A stretch of 64,000 bases of DNA, from assembly GCF_035222275.1 (NCBI RefSeq), contig NW_026946359.1:5084001-5148000 (forward strand), in the 5' to 3' direction. Origin of the DNA: Podospora bellae-mahoneyi (taxonomy: Eukaryota > Ascomycota > Sordariomycetes > Sordariales > Podosporaceae). The translations under genes were made by a program, and so were the position numbers. Below the pieces are notes generated by a model. The model made no database searches and had not been told where the DNA came from. It was given only the letters and a program-made list of their open reading frames with translations. Shown here in pieces: positions 1 to 10,602 of this stretch (the stretch's first letter is position 1; each line of letters begins with the position of its first letter).

Positions 1-702
1 GCCAAGCCTTGAGTCGAAAGATTCGGCATGTGCCTGAGGTGTATTGTGAATCCGCTGACGCTGGGGGGTAAACATGGGGGGTTGTCTGGTTGTCTGTTCA
101 AACATGGGGAGACTTGAACCAGACGTCAATCTGTGGCGACCTGAAGCTTGAGAGGCTCCCAGGTTCAAAAGACTTTCTGTTTTTTTGTGGGACACAAGAA
201 GAGAAAGAAAGATGATGTGACGTTGTAGTTGGAGACACGACTTTCAGCCCTCCATAAACGCCGAGAGTTGGGCAAATTCTCGAGTTCTGAGTCTTGATCT
301 GCTGGCTATTTTCCATGTGTGGGAGAGTAGAAGGAGGTTAGGATGCAAAGGACACAATTACAGACAGTGATGGTAGATCTGTCGTTCATGTATATATGTG
401 AAATGAGTCTATCGCCTAAAAAAAAGGAAAAAAAAGACAAAAAGGCGGGAGCCAACGCAAGACAGGTTGAACAGTGGCCTTGCCCACTGTGAAAAGCCAA
501 AATTGAGCATGAAAACCCCCCCAAAAATATTATTACGTATTAATTATCCATGATTCTTGCCATGTCCAAAACGAGCCTGTGGGACAAGGACTCTTCATTG
601 TCATCCACTCCGTTCTTTCTCGTCCAGATCAAATCTTGATCACCCCCTGCGGAACTTCGCCCTTCTAACAGACCTCAAGCTAATTGCACCAGTTGAAGTA
701 GA
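1..702. other. intergenic, no gene seen
   Basis: No reading frame here has a recognisable domain or credible splice signals. It is probably the 3' flank of the minus-strand gene that follows. It contains an A-rich run near 420-440. Confidence 0.5.
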
Positions 703-2702
703 CTAAGGAGCAGAGGTAGGAAGTACACGACTTTCCTCACCACCAACAGGCCAAATCCCCAACTCACCCCCCCTAGTCTCATACCTCAGCCTGACATTTT
801 TCGTCCTCTCCGCAATCTCCCTCATGGTGTCCACACCCGTAGTCTTTCCCCAACTGCCAGCAATAAACTCATTCAAGAACCTCGCCGTCAGCAGGGGGCT
901 ATCTCGCCCCTTATTGGGAATCATCACCTTCCTGCATGCCAAATAAACCGCCAAAATGACAAACACAGCCGAAGCATTAATAGCAATCATGACGGCCATG
1001 GCTCTCCTCCACTTTACCTGCAGCACCGTCCGAATAAACGGCTTCTCGGACGCCCCCTTCTCCTTCGTGATCTTTGGTAATTGTCTCTGAGCACCGACGA
1101 ATCCCAAGATGGGTAACCTTGCAGCCAAGTGGGCGACATAGACCTCTTCCGCGATGGGGACCGGTCTCAGATACCAGTCAGACATCGTCTTCGTTGAGGG
1201 CAAGCCTTGACCAGCATAGTTGACAAGGTGGGTCTGTTTGTCCATGGCTGAATAAATGCGAGTGAATAGGTTGACAGGATCCATGTACTGGTTGATGCGT
1301 TCGTATGTTCCCATGCCGAGAAGCATGTAGGTTGCAAAGGACGAGTTGGACGATGGGATGAGTTCCGAGAAGACGGCCGGAGACAAGCCAGCCCGAGGCT
1401 CGGATGACGATCCAGAGTGCGCAGAAGAAGTGGAGAGGCAGGATGTGCATCCGAAATAGCTGGCGTTGCGTTTGTTTAAGTCCTTCCAGCTTAGGTGATC
1501 TTCCCTGTATATGTCTATTTGGGTACATGTCCCATCCCATGTCAATGATCCGTGCAAGGGTTCAGAGAAGGGGGGGGAGGGCGGGGGCGGGTGAATACTT
1601 ACAAGTCGTCATGCACCCTGACGTATTCTGACCGATTGTCTCCTCGTTGATACCAGCAGTCCAGATGTAATCGACAAACGCCGTTGGAAAATGTAAAAGA
1701 AGTCCAGAGAGTATCTGCAAGTACTCGGGATCATCACGTGGGATTTGTTCCATCTTTGTAGCTAAATTCGGCCACGATACCAGTTAGCAAGGAGACTTTA
1801 ATTGATCGACGCTCAAGGGAATCAAATTTACCCGTGACTTCTCCCACGCTCTTCCCATCCTGGTAAACCGTGCCATTATAAAAGTTCCGGACGATGCAGC
1901 TCGACGAGCTGTGGACGACATGGTCTTTGTTGGATTCGAATTCCAGACCGCGATACTCATTGAGGGAGAAGGTGTAAGTGAGCATGCGGCCCTCCACTGT
2001 TCGATTCACACCCAGCCCGTCGACATTGTCGGTGGTCCATGATGCCGGATCCGACTTGTTCAGGGATAAAGGGGATGTTGCCAGCCCAACCGAAGCAAAG
2101 TCGACAAACCTGCGCAGAGTCTCTCGGGGATCGGGTTCTGTTATCCATCCCGGATCTCTCCAATCCGTCATCATGACCGGGTAATCGACCCCGGCCTCCT
2201 CGTTCAACTCAAATGTCAAGCCCAGACCGGCGACGCTGATTCGAGCAAGAATCGAGGCAATGAAGTAGAGCAGCACAATAATCGTTGTTTTGGTCCACCC
2301 CTTGCCACGCCAAGTGTGGCCCCAAAGAAGCCTGAGAGAGCCGGTCGGTTCGCCAATTCCCAGAATGAGATCAACGTTCCCTGGAGTTGCTGCCTCTCTT
2401 TGCAGGAGATGCCAACGGAGCGTGTGGCCCAGGAGCGTCAGCAACGAACCCAGCGCCAAACTCACAAAGGCCGACAAGAGAATGTTCAGCGTGTTGAATC
2501 CTCGACGGTCCCAGGAACTGAGGACGCCCATGCGTTCGTACCCCCAGAGCATGACGATGATGAAAATAAAGCAGAACAGAGAGCCCGTGAAGCGCCATAC
2601 GATTCCAATCCACGGAAACTTCAGAGGCCTCTTCTCAGCCTCTCCCCGTTCCACTTTTTCCTCTGTGATGTCGGTCGTGATTGATTGATACTCGGATACC
2701 AT
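703..2702 (-). CDS. fungal multi-pass membrane protein of unknown function
   Basis: Three exons join in frame (2702-1832, 1761-1603, 1514-703) to give 613 residues. Both introns have GT..AG ends, and the first has a GCTAAC branch site. I chose the ATG at 2702 because its context (ACAACAATGG) is better than that of the in-frame ATG at 2774. The N-terminus is hydrophilic. Three hydrophobic segments follow in the first ~160 residues, then a large, probably extracytoplasmic region with several N-x-S/T sites and paired cysteines, and a single hydrophobic helix about 90 residues from the end. This is a common arrangement in fungal orphan membrane proteins, but I do not recognise a named family, so no function is assigned. 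It is transcribed in tandem with the downstream-lying esterase gene. Confidence 0.8.
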
Positions 2703-3496
2703 TGTTGTGTTTTCGACATTGAGAATCGTAGATGTTGCTGGGTGGCTTTTCCTAGGTATAAGTGCATATATCATTTCTCGACAAAGTCAGAGGCAGCCTA
2801 TTCTGCGAGAGTTCTTCTCGGTCGGGTTTACGCGTTACCCAGAAAACAGAACGTATCTTGCTGCCCGCGGGCGGGCTTTGGCATGTTGTGCCACCTAGGC
2901 TAGACATTGCGAAAAAGACTGTGCATACTCGTGGTCGTGAAAGCATGGCCTACCATCTTATCAAAGGCCATGGCCACACAGGTCCAGACTCAAAGGCACA
3001 GGAGGCAAAGTTCTAGAACCTCGTGAGACGTACCTTTCTTGAATGTGTCACACCTCACTCTCCTGACACAAGGCATTCTTGCAGGCAGGGGACCACAGCA
3101 AAGCAATGTCATGCAGGAGCATGAGGTTCAGGCCTCGATCGGAAGGTCCGTATCAGACATGATGACCCTTCCCCCAGGGCTCCACCAAAATGATGACTTC
3201 TCGGTCCTGCCTGCCTTGGAGTTGATATATTGAGGCTCATGCCCGGTAGGAGCCATGAGGCGAAAGGACCCAGTCCGGCTACTAAGTGGGCCCTCCCTGG
3301 GACAGCGTATTCGACGTGGACGTCATGTTCTACTGGAGCATCAAGTTCATTTTATCACTGTGGTGGACAAAGAGTATGAAGAAGAGATAAAAATGAAAAG
3401 GTACGTATTTAACTATCTCTCAAGCATGAAGAGGCCGAAGACAGTGAAATATAGCTAGCGTCCTCGCTCCCTCCCTCTTTTCTCAACAAGCTATCC
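2703..3496. other. intergenic, no gene seen
   Basis: Promoter side of the membrane-protein gene and 3' flank of the esterase gene. Only short ORFs without recognisable content are present. Confidence 0.5.
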
Positions 3497-4526
3497 TTAC
3501 AAGCACTGCGAGTACCATTGGTTAGAGGCTCTGCAAGTACCCTGCGAGCAGCATGTCGGCCCGTTGAAACCCTGACCTCCGCATTGCCCATATAACGCAG
3601 CGCAGTTTCCGCCTGTCGGCTGAGGGGAGCTCGCCGTGCTGGTAACCAAAGTTGTCGCAGGTGTCGATGTCGGCGTTGGCACCGCGTTGGTGGGGGTTGG
3701 GTTGCCAGATCCGCCTTGGACGTCGTTGATGAACTGGATCAGCTTGGGACCGACTTGTCTCGCGATGAACTGATCACCCTGGCTGTTGGGGTGGACACCA
3801 TCACCCTCGAGCATGTTGTTGGTGAACCCGGCAGCCCGTGAGCAATCCGCGACGACGATGGGGGACTGAGATGTGGTGTGTTGCTGTGCCCAGCCAGGGA
3901 TGGCATTGTTGACGGCCTCGATCGTTGCGTCACTCCAGCTTGTTGGGATGAGCTTGTCGATCTACAACGATATAATGTAAGTACAACCGGCTCTTGACCC
4001 TGGGGAAGCATATGTCACGACTTACAATAACCTTCACCTTCGGATTCGCAGCACGCATAGCATTGAGCATAGTCGTGTACGAATCCAAGATGCTCTGCAC
4101 GTTCCGCTTGCCGATGTTGACGTCGTTGGTGCCGAGCATGAACTGGACAATATCAGGCTTGGTGCTCTGGACCCAGCCGGCGATGTTGTTCCTCGCAATG
4201 TCGTACGCTTGCCAGCCTGAGTGGCCTTCGTGGTTGGGGTCAAAGCCTGCCGGCCTTGAGCACTTTCCCTGGAGATTGCTCATGCTACCGACAAAGTCGA
4301 CATTGTTTGCCAGCCCGGCGGAGGTGAGTTGAGTCCATACTAGAGGTCTCCAACAGCTGATCTCAGTGATGGAGTCACCGAGTAGCACTTTTTGGAAGTG
4401 TCAGTTTACTGCTCCTAACAATCAGACAGTGTATAAGGTTGGTAGGTTACACTTACTAACTTTGACCTTTTGACCGGCCGCAGTGGCGGCAAGGCCAGCA
4501 ACAATGGTGGAAGCGAAGAACCTCAT
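3497..4526 (-). CDS. secreted CE3-type acetylxylan esterase (SGNH hydrolase) with C-terminal CBM1
   Basis: Exons 4526-4457, 4387-4026 and 3961-3497 join in frame to 298 residues. Exon 1 encodes a signal peptide ([18 protein letters not shown]). The first intron splits the Met codon just before the SGNH block I motif LLGDSITE, with nucleophile Ser29. Block III is GTNDVN, and the catalytic Asp/His pair lies in GDGVHPN (Asp198, His201). A Pro/Thr/Ser-rich linker leads to a cysteine-rich fungal cellulose-binding module (CBM1) in the last ~35 residues. In this family the enzyme removes acetyl groups from xylan, and the CBM1 anchors it to cellulose. The fit is closest to carbohydrate esterase family 3. 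The acceptor before exon 2 (AAAAAG) has a weak pyrimidine tract, but it restores the frame exactly. Confidence 0.92.
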
Positions 4527-5430
4527 GGTCACAGAGTTCAAATTTTACCTTGGAGACGTCTTGTATCTAGTCCAGCAACACAGCCAGCCGTCATGCCAGC
4601 CCATCCTCCAGGACGGCGATTTGTTTATAAAGTATTTTTGTCATTGCTGAAATCTTCCGTAGCTCACTAGCAACGGACATCTGTCGTTCCCAAGTTGCCG
4701 AATCAGGCATGGTTAGTCGACAATGTAGGTAGCAACCGGCTAATAGCTGCACCCGCTCTCGTAGAATCTAAGTACTCGCATTGGAGCGTTTCTGTACTTT
4801 TCAACATGCGCGCCAGTAGGATAAATAGGATCGTACAAAACACACACGACTAACAGGGTCCCACACATAAAACCAGCAAGCGCTCATTCTCACAAGCACA
4901 TGAAATCAACCTCTTCCCTTCACCCGACCTCTCAGCGGCGTTCTTGACAACTGAAACATCTTACATGACCACGGTAGATCAAGAATATACGGCACTTCCG
5001 TGCGCATCAACTTTCCACGACATCCTTTAGGCTGCTTGCTTATGCCGTGGCTCTTCCCTGATCATCAGGAGTTCAATCAATAACCCCCCTCATCACGGAT
5101 TCCAGTTCTCCACCCTGCACCCTGCTCAAATCGATAAACCCCCCTCGTGAATTCCACTCCTCTTTTCTGCCCAAAAGATGGTCATGTTCAGGCATGTTTG
5201 TTGTTGACACTTTCAACATCCCCTGAAGTTACTCCGTAAACATCCCAGAAGATAACATTGTACTTAAACTCTTGTCTGTGGAATCGCAACCGGTTGACCA
5301 ACCAGACAAGCCATAACCACCACAACACACCCCTTTAAGCCTCTTATAACCGTCCAAAAAAAGAGGGAGGAAAACTTTTGGAGATAGAATCAGAGTATTT
5401 ATTATGTATGATTGTCAATAAAGACTAAAA
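4527..5430. other. intergenic, esterase promoter side
   Basis: About 900 bp upstream of the esterase gene with no supported coding sequence. It marks the left edge of the repeat-rich island. Confidence 0.5.
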
Positions 5431-5477
5431 ACATACAAAACTAGGTATTCCCCAGTGGTCACCCACCTGAGTACTGG
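5431..5477 (-). pseudogene. 5S rRNA fragment, 3' half
   Basis: Read on the minus strand, this segment matches the 3' part of the intact 5S genes in this window (30440-30558 and 26790-26908). It has the block AGTACTCAGGTGGGTGACCA and ends in TTGTATGTTTTT. Weaker similarity may extend to about 5487, which would make it equivalent to 5S positions ~63-119. The 5' half is not adjacent. A matching 5' half lies at 14630-14686, also on the minus strand. Confidence 0.85.
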
Positions 5478-6508
5478 TCTGGCGATCATGTAGCATGACC
5501 GCAAGGATGGGCGACTCCAAAAAGGGTATATTGTTTACTTCAAAATGTAGAAGAAAGCGTGCCGCTAAACGGTTCGTGGACGGACAGGCTTCGCCCGTCT
5601 CAACCGTTACAGATTAGAGAATGCAGACACGCCCACACCGCGGTGTTAAACTGGGTGGAATGTGTTCCAGATGTCCAGATCGCGCCAACAGCTCTCGCCC
5701 GGTTTATGATTGGATGCAGCTGGCATCAGTCACATCTTTGGCGTCAGTCCCCACCTCCGGCGCAATCACTCCGGTAAGTTTGCTGATTCGAAGAGATGGT
5801 GTTGGTAATAACTGTTGATTGTAGTAACTATGGAAAAGAGCACTGAGAAATTCTGCAAGTTCCAAACAAACCAGCCCAGGTTGGCCCAAGCTTCCTGTGG
5901 AGCCAGTTGTGGCTACCCACACAACAGATGGAAATTTGGATATCTGGTCCGTCTTAGCAGCGAGCTTTTCACAGTGGATCGCTTGTCCAGATTGATTCTC
6001 TGCGCTCCCGTCATCTTTCTTAATAATACTCTTTTGAAACTCAAAGATATTGGTCTATAACCTAGGCTTGAGGTGTTTGTTCCACTTCTCGGTGCAATAG
6101 GCGGGTAGGATAACCTTGTCTTCGTAGCCGACGTAAAGCCCAGATGCCCCCCGGAATGGCCAAACCATATCTGGTCCTGGCAGTTTCACTCTGATGCAGT
6201 ATTCTAATAACGTGGAAAAGGCGCAAGAATTAGTTATTGAGTTTGACCACAGCGTGTTATTCCTTCTTAAACTAGGTAAAAGGTTAGAAAAGTTAGGCGG
6301 GTAAACCGTGACCTTCGAATCGGTAGACTGTCTAAGATAGTTCTATTCGTTATTCCAAATAGTGTAACCCTTAGCGTAGAAGGGCTGGCGAGTGTACGTG
6401 AAGTTAAGGGTAGTGCATATAATGGTTCTTATTAGGATTCCTTATAGTTAAGTGGCTGGGGGTCTTATAGTCCTGGCCAAGTTATATTTGAATCGTAGCT
6501 AGGCTACT
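5478..6508. other. repeat-like stretch, no intact gene
   Basis: No intact gene is visible. A 41-codon open segment runs on the minus strand from about 6183 down to a stop near 6058, following a possible acceptor (TTATTAG). It encodes a peptide including LYVGYEDKVILPAYCTEKWN and could be the last exon of a lost gene, but I cannot name it. The rest is probably degraded repeat. Confidence 0.35.
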
Positions 6509-6850
6509 CGTTAAGAAAATAAAACAGTGGTAACGCCCTTGTTCAATCAAAGGAGTACGAAACTTCATCGGTTTTGCGAATCACTACCAAGCATTTATAC
6601 GCAAGTTCTCGGAGAGAGCTCTACCGCTGACCGCTTTGACTAAAAAAGGGGTTTCTTTCAGTTGAACTCCTCAGTGCGAAAAAGCGTTCAAGACACTTAA
6701 GACACTTCTGATCAGCGCGCCAATACTCGTCCAGTGGGACCAGAAAGGAGGATGGCGGTGGACACAGATTCATCGGGCTATGCCGTGGGTGGGCTCCTGT
6801 TATGGCAGCTCACACTAGGCAGTTTTACTCGACAGCTGAGCAGACTCAGT
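6509..6850 (+). mobile_element. Ty3/gypsy retrotransposon pol fragment (RT end to RNase H start), degenerate
   Basis: From about 6553 the plus strand encodes VRNFIGFANHYQAFIRKFSE, then PLTALTKKG, then CEKAFKTLKTLLISAPILVQ. This is the region after the catalytic YxDD of gypsy reverse transcriptases, leading into RNase H. A +1 frame change follows, and the next frame reads VDTDSSGYAVGGLLLWQ, the RNase H start. In-frame stops, including TGA where gypsy elements have Trp (F-S-W-T), and the frameshift show the copy is dead. No LTRs, integrase or gag could be identified around it. Confidence 0.85.
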
Positions 6851-7134
6851 GAACGGACAAGATAGAGGGTTCATAAAAAAACACAGTTCCCTTCACATGC
6901 AAAATTCCTTCCGCATGCCTGTTTGTGAGCACCTCGCTCAAGCATACAAATCAGTCATTTTGTTTCTTGTCAACACTCTGCACACTTATCTTAATCTCAT
7001 CCTTCTTTTAAAATTATCCCACTCCGGCTCCCTATTCGTAGCATTCACCACCAAAAGCTCCTCATCACCCATTTACAGAACCATAATAGAGCACCCCGCA
7101 ACCAGTCAGTCGACCCTACGCGCCAGAGAGAATC
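6851..7134. other. no gene seen
   Basis: Short stretch after the gypsy fragment with no supported feature. Confidence 0.4.
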
Positions 7135-7759
7135 ATGCTAGCCGCTGCCGAGTCTCCACGGGATGCCCCTGCCCCTACCATCGCCCGAGGCATCGACATC
7201 GAACAGGCCCTCAAAAAGTTGTGTAAATGGGCTGGGGGTGTGAAATCGTTCCATGACTTCGAGCCAGAATATTCACGTATATTCGGATGAAACCACAGGA
7301 AAAGAGCTTATTAACGCACGAGCTGGCTGTTTGGGAGAAGCATGCCAAGGGTAAAGGAAGAGAAGAGGACGAAGGGTTGGTTATGTAAGTGGCCTTGTTA
7401 CTTTTCTTGAGTTCCTAAGTCTTTCTTTGCACGATTGGAAGGCTCAATGTGGTTGGTTCTATCCAGTGCCATCCCCTAGGTCCTGGGCATCAGACACCTT
7501 CCGCGCCGTCCCCACAACTCTGAGTCCCATGTCAACTCAACCAAACGTCCCCCAAGATAGACACATAGAGATCCTTGGCCGGAGCTTGGCTTGTCGTGGC
7601 CCTGACGGACAGCTGCCTTTCGATCTACCACAGGATAGAGCGGAAGCTTCCCTGGCAGACCCAGACAACAGGCGCTTTTGGGGCGTCATGAGAGGCACAC
7701 CAGAGATTTTCTGGGAGTCTCTCAGGGAGATTGCGGTTATGCTGCACTCTGGTAACTAG
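7135..7759 (+). pseudogene. possible fungal hypothetical gene, probably broken
   Basis: An ATG at 7135 opens a coding-like segment (TIARGIDIEQALKKLCKWAG...) that stops after ~50 codons. A second segment from the ATG at 7288 (KSLLTHELAVWEKHAKGKGR...) runs to a good donor (GTAAGTGG) at 7386. A third coding-like segment, with RFWGVMRGTPEIFWESLREI, ends at the stop at 7757-7759. The amino-acid composition of all three looks genuinely protein-like and the order is sensible. However, I could not join segments 1 and 2 through a normal intron, so a frameshift or nonsense change is likely. I recognise no family. Confidence 0.3.
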
Positions 7760-9064
7760 GATGCTTAGTAAGTTTAAGGGTTTAAAGTCTGTGATATGAA
7801 GGCTAGGAAGTTTGGATTCTAGCCCTCATGCTGCAACGGTGTCGAGTTACAGAGGAAGAAACAAGGGAAATCTTTCAATAACATCGGCCAGACCCAGGTA
7901 TGTTCAATAATCCGTAATCGTTAAGTGGCTGCTAACAACGGCGAATTACCCGGGGAACACAACAGGGATTTAACATCAGCGAGGATGTCACCCATTGATG
8001 GGACAGCCGACCGCTTCTTGGACTGTATGCGCTCTACGACCGCAAGCAAACAGCAGGTGATGAGGGCAGGCGCCCCAAAAAGGACGGATGGTGTTGTGGT
8101 GAAAGGATGTGCTACCGACCGGCGTTGATGCTCTTTGCGGTCGAGGGAATGTTTTGCCGTTTTCAGACTTATCATGGTCTGGAAGGTCACGTGATAAGGC
8201 ACACGGTTACAAGCAGAGCAACCGGATGGGTAAAAAGCAACCAATGGGGAAGGGATCATGAGTTCTGTCAATCATCCAGCAATCTGGAGATAGGATCATT
8301 GCGGCTTTGAAATGATCCAGAATAACTATAATCTATATATACGGAGGAACTAGCTAGCTTGAAGATAGTTCTGCAGTATGCAATTCACATTGTGAGTTCT
8401 CAAGGACCAAGCACTTACGAGAGACAATTGGTGATCTTTGTTGTGTACCTTTTGGCTACACCGAACCGTTATTCAGAAGCAGCCTTCAACCCAGTATCCC
8501 TTTCAGAGGTTCCGATCAGGGGTTCGTCACAATAGGCCTATAATACTGGCCAGGCCAATATCTTACGATGACCCGCACTTTGGTTAGAGGGGTACCGTTT
8601 CGAGATGGAATTTGTATAGGCGTGAGTCGATTTTTCGCCGAATGCACCAAAATCGGGGTCAGCCAGATCGGACTCTGGCTCATCTGTTCGCTCTGGTGTG
8701 CGAGACGCTGTGCATCGGTCGGTAGGTATATGATAGAGGTCGAGTACGAACCCTATTACAGAGTCTATTCAGGTGGATTACAATTGGTTAGTAATACAAT
8801 ATACGAGGTTACCCACTATACTATCTGTCTACAGTACCTATAAGGTACTTCAGCCCAGTACCACAGCTGTGAGCTTTAGGTGTCGTGCATGAGCCTTCCG
8901 TTGCACTAATTACTGTGTGCGTTTACTGTTTACAGGGCCTCAGGCCTGTAAATGGCCATACCTATTTCAATAATAAATCGAAAACGGCCTCTTTTGTCTT
9001 GAAGTCCATCATCAGCTAGATCAACTGTCATCAAGACAAGAGATCAACCCAGCTAGTCGACACC
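7760..9064. other. intergenic, no gene seen
   Basis: 1.3 kb with no supported coding sequence. Near 8928-8954 there is an interrupted inverted repeat (TTTACAGGGCC..GGCCTGTAAA). The last ~60 bases are A- and C-rich, like a fungal 5' leader for the next gene. Confidence 0.4.
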
Positions 9065-9877
9065 ACGGCTCCCAAGTCTCTCGCCATCACGGCGGTGTAC
9101 GTTCTCCTCTCTCTCGCTTCCGCAACCCCCGTCACCCTCGAAGCAAGAGATCTCCTGAACCCCATTGGACCAACTGCCACGGCCGAGCAGGAGAAATGGT
9201 GCCTGGCTCTCGACTATGACACCTACAGCTGCTACAACACCGCGGCCATCTCCTCAACCGGCCAGCTCAACAGCGGCCAGGACCCTGGCAAGAGCCAGAA
9301 CGAAATCCTCAGCTTCTGCCACAAAGAGGACTGCCTCACCAAGCACAACATCTACGTCCAGTCCAAGTGCAACAACGGCTGGTGCGCCCATATGTACGAC
9401 TACTATTTCGAGTCCGACTTCGGCATCGGCGGCAGGGAGCACATCGCCGTCTGGGTTCAGAACGGACAGCTCAAGTTTGTCTCTGCTTCCGAGCACGGCA
9501 AATGGAACATCCACTTCCCTGGGCAGAACCCCAAGATCCGTTTTGAGGGAAGCACTCACGCCAAGATTGTCTACCACAAAGATGGTGCTGGTACCCATGC
9601 CTTCCGCTATGCGAACGGCGGTGATGAGCCTCCTGAGAACCACTGGCAGAGCTGGCGTTGGCGCATTGGTGCCGGTCTGCTGAAGTGGGACTCGATCGCC
9701 GGCAACCTGCGCACTACGCTGTCTCAAAAGGATTGGGGTAAGGCTGAGGTGGCTGTTAGGGACAAGGGCGGCAAGGCCTGGAGCTTTGGCTGGTACTTGG
9801 ACCGCTCCAGATACTACTGCGTTACCGAGCTCGAGTGCCCCGGTAACCTGGCTACGGCGTTTGATCCTTGGGCTTGA
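9065..9877 (+). CDS. secreted NPP1/NLP-like protein with ACG in place of the expected start codon
   Basis: The frame is open from 9020 to the TGA at 9877 with no intron, but there is no in-frame ATG before the mature domain. A typical signal peptide (basic residue, then hydrophobic AITAVYVLLSLASA) starts at an ACG in excellent initiation context (CACCACGGC), which I use as the nominal start (270 residues). The C-terminal two-thirds follow the NPP1 (necrosis- and ethylene-inducing-like) fold: YDYYFESD, HIAVWVQNG, VSASEHGKW, KIVYHKDGAGTHAFRY, LKWDSIAG, DWGKAEV. The NLP signature heptapeptide (GHRHDWE) is not conserved; the matching segment reads GIGGREH. Cytolytic activity is therefore doubtful. 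Several cysteines suggest disulphides. Either a non-AUG start is used or the gene has lost its start. Its neighbour at 10603 shows the same feature. Confidence 0.72.
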   Translation, partial: TAPKSLAITAVYVLLSLASATPVTLEARDLLNPIGPTATAEQEKWCLALDYDTYSCYNTAAISSTGQLNSGQDPGKSQNEILSFCHKEDCLTKHNIYVQSKCNNGWCAHMYDYYFESDFGIGGREHIAVWVQNGQLKFVSASEHGKWNIHFPGQNPKIRFEGSTHAKIVYHKDGAGTHAFRYANGGDEPPENHWQSWRWRIGAGLLKWDSIAGNLRTTLSQKDWGKAEVAVRDKGGKAWSFGWYLDRSRYYCVTELECPGNLATAFDPWA

Positions 9878-10518
9878 GTGGAAGGACAGTGGGTTGTGAT
9901 GGAACTACATAAACCAGGTGTTGGAGTACAGGGGTTGGAAAGGAGGGATACATGTAGGAACTAGATGTACACAGTTGTCTTTATCAGCTGGGCCTTTTCT
10001 CAGGTAGCCTTCAAATTTGATTGCTTGTGTACTCTAGCCAGGTAACCAATTGGACTGACTTCAACGCATATATCCCCTCATCCTCGTGTATTGGTTTCAA
10101 AGCGAGGGTGGAGGAAGATTGCCCGCTAACTGGAAGCTGAATGCACATAGTTCTCTAGAGATAGGTAGATAGTTACCAGTTGACGTAAACACCCATTCTC
10201 CAATGGAGCCCCAGGCCCTCCTTGCAACTTCCATACTGTGTAATATGCCCCAGGCACCTCAAATAGAATTGCTGCCCCTCAAAGCCGCTGGTGGCCCCTG
10301 CTTGCAGCTGCACGTCTAGCCAACTCCATCATGCGGATTGTTGTTGCACGCATTCCCTTGGTCTGTGAACTGACTCCTGGCAAGGAAATTTGGGGCTGGT
10401 TGCGATGTCCGCGCCACTCTTATCTCGGATTTCCCCAATGGCATGCCTAGATTTGGGAGGGACGGAGATTGACTTTGGGTGGGTGGGATGATGACAGTGG
10501 ATGAGACTCGGCTGTAGG
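9878..10518. other. intergenic, promoter of the repeat-peptide gene
   Basis: No gene seen. This is the 3' flank of the NPP1-like gene and the promoter side of the next. Confidence 0.5.
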
Positions 10519-10524
10519 TATAAA
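10519..10524 (+). promoter_or_regulatory. TATA box candidate
   Basis: TATAAA lies 79-84 bp upstream of the ACG that begins the signal-peptide frame at 10603. An ATG at 10543 lies only ~24 bp downstream of this box, so it is probably upstream of or at the transcript start. Confidence 0.45.
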
Positions 10525-10602
10525 GCTAGCAAGTTCCATCCCATGGAGAGTCCAGAGCTTAGGTGGGTATGAGTTCAGACTACAGCCAAGAACCAACCTA
10601 AA

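Noticed and set aside
9165-9727. Overlapping ORFs on both strands within the NPP1-like gene
   Set aside because: Low-complexity shadows of the domain-bearing frame.
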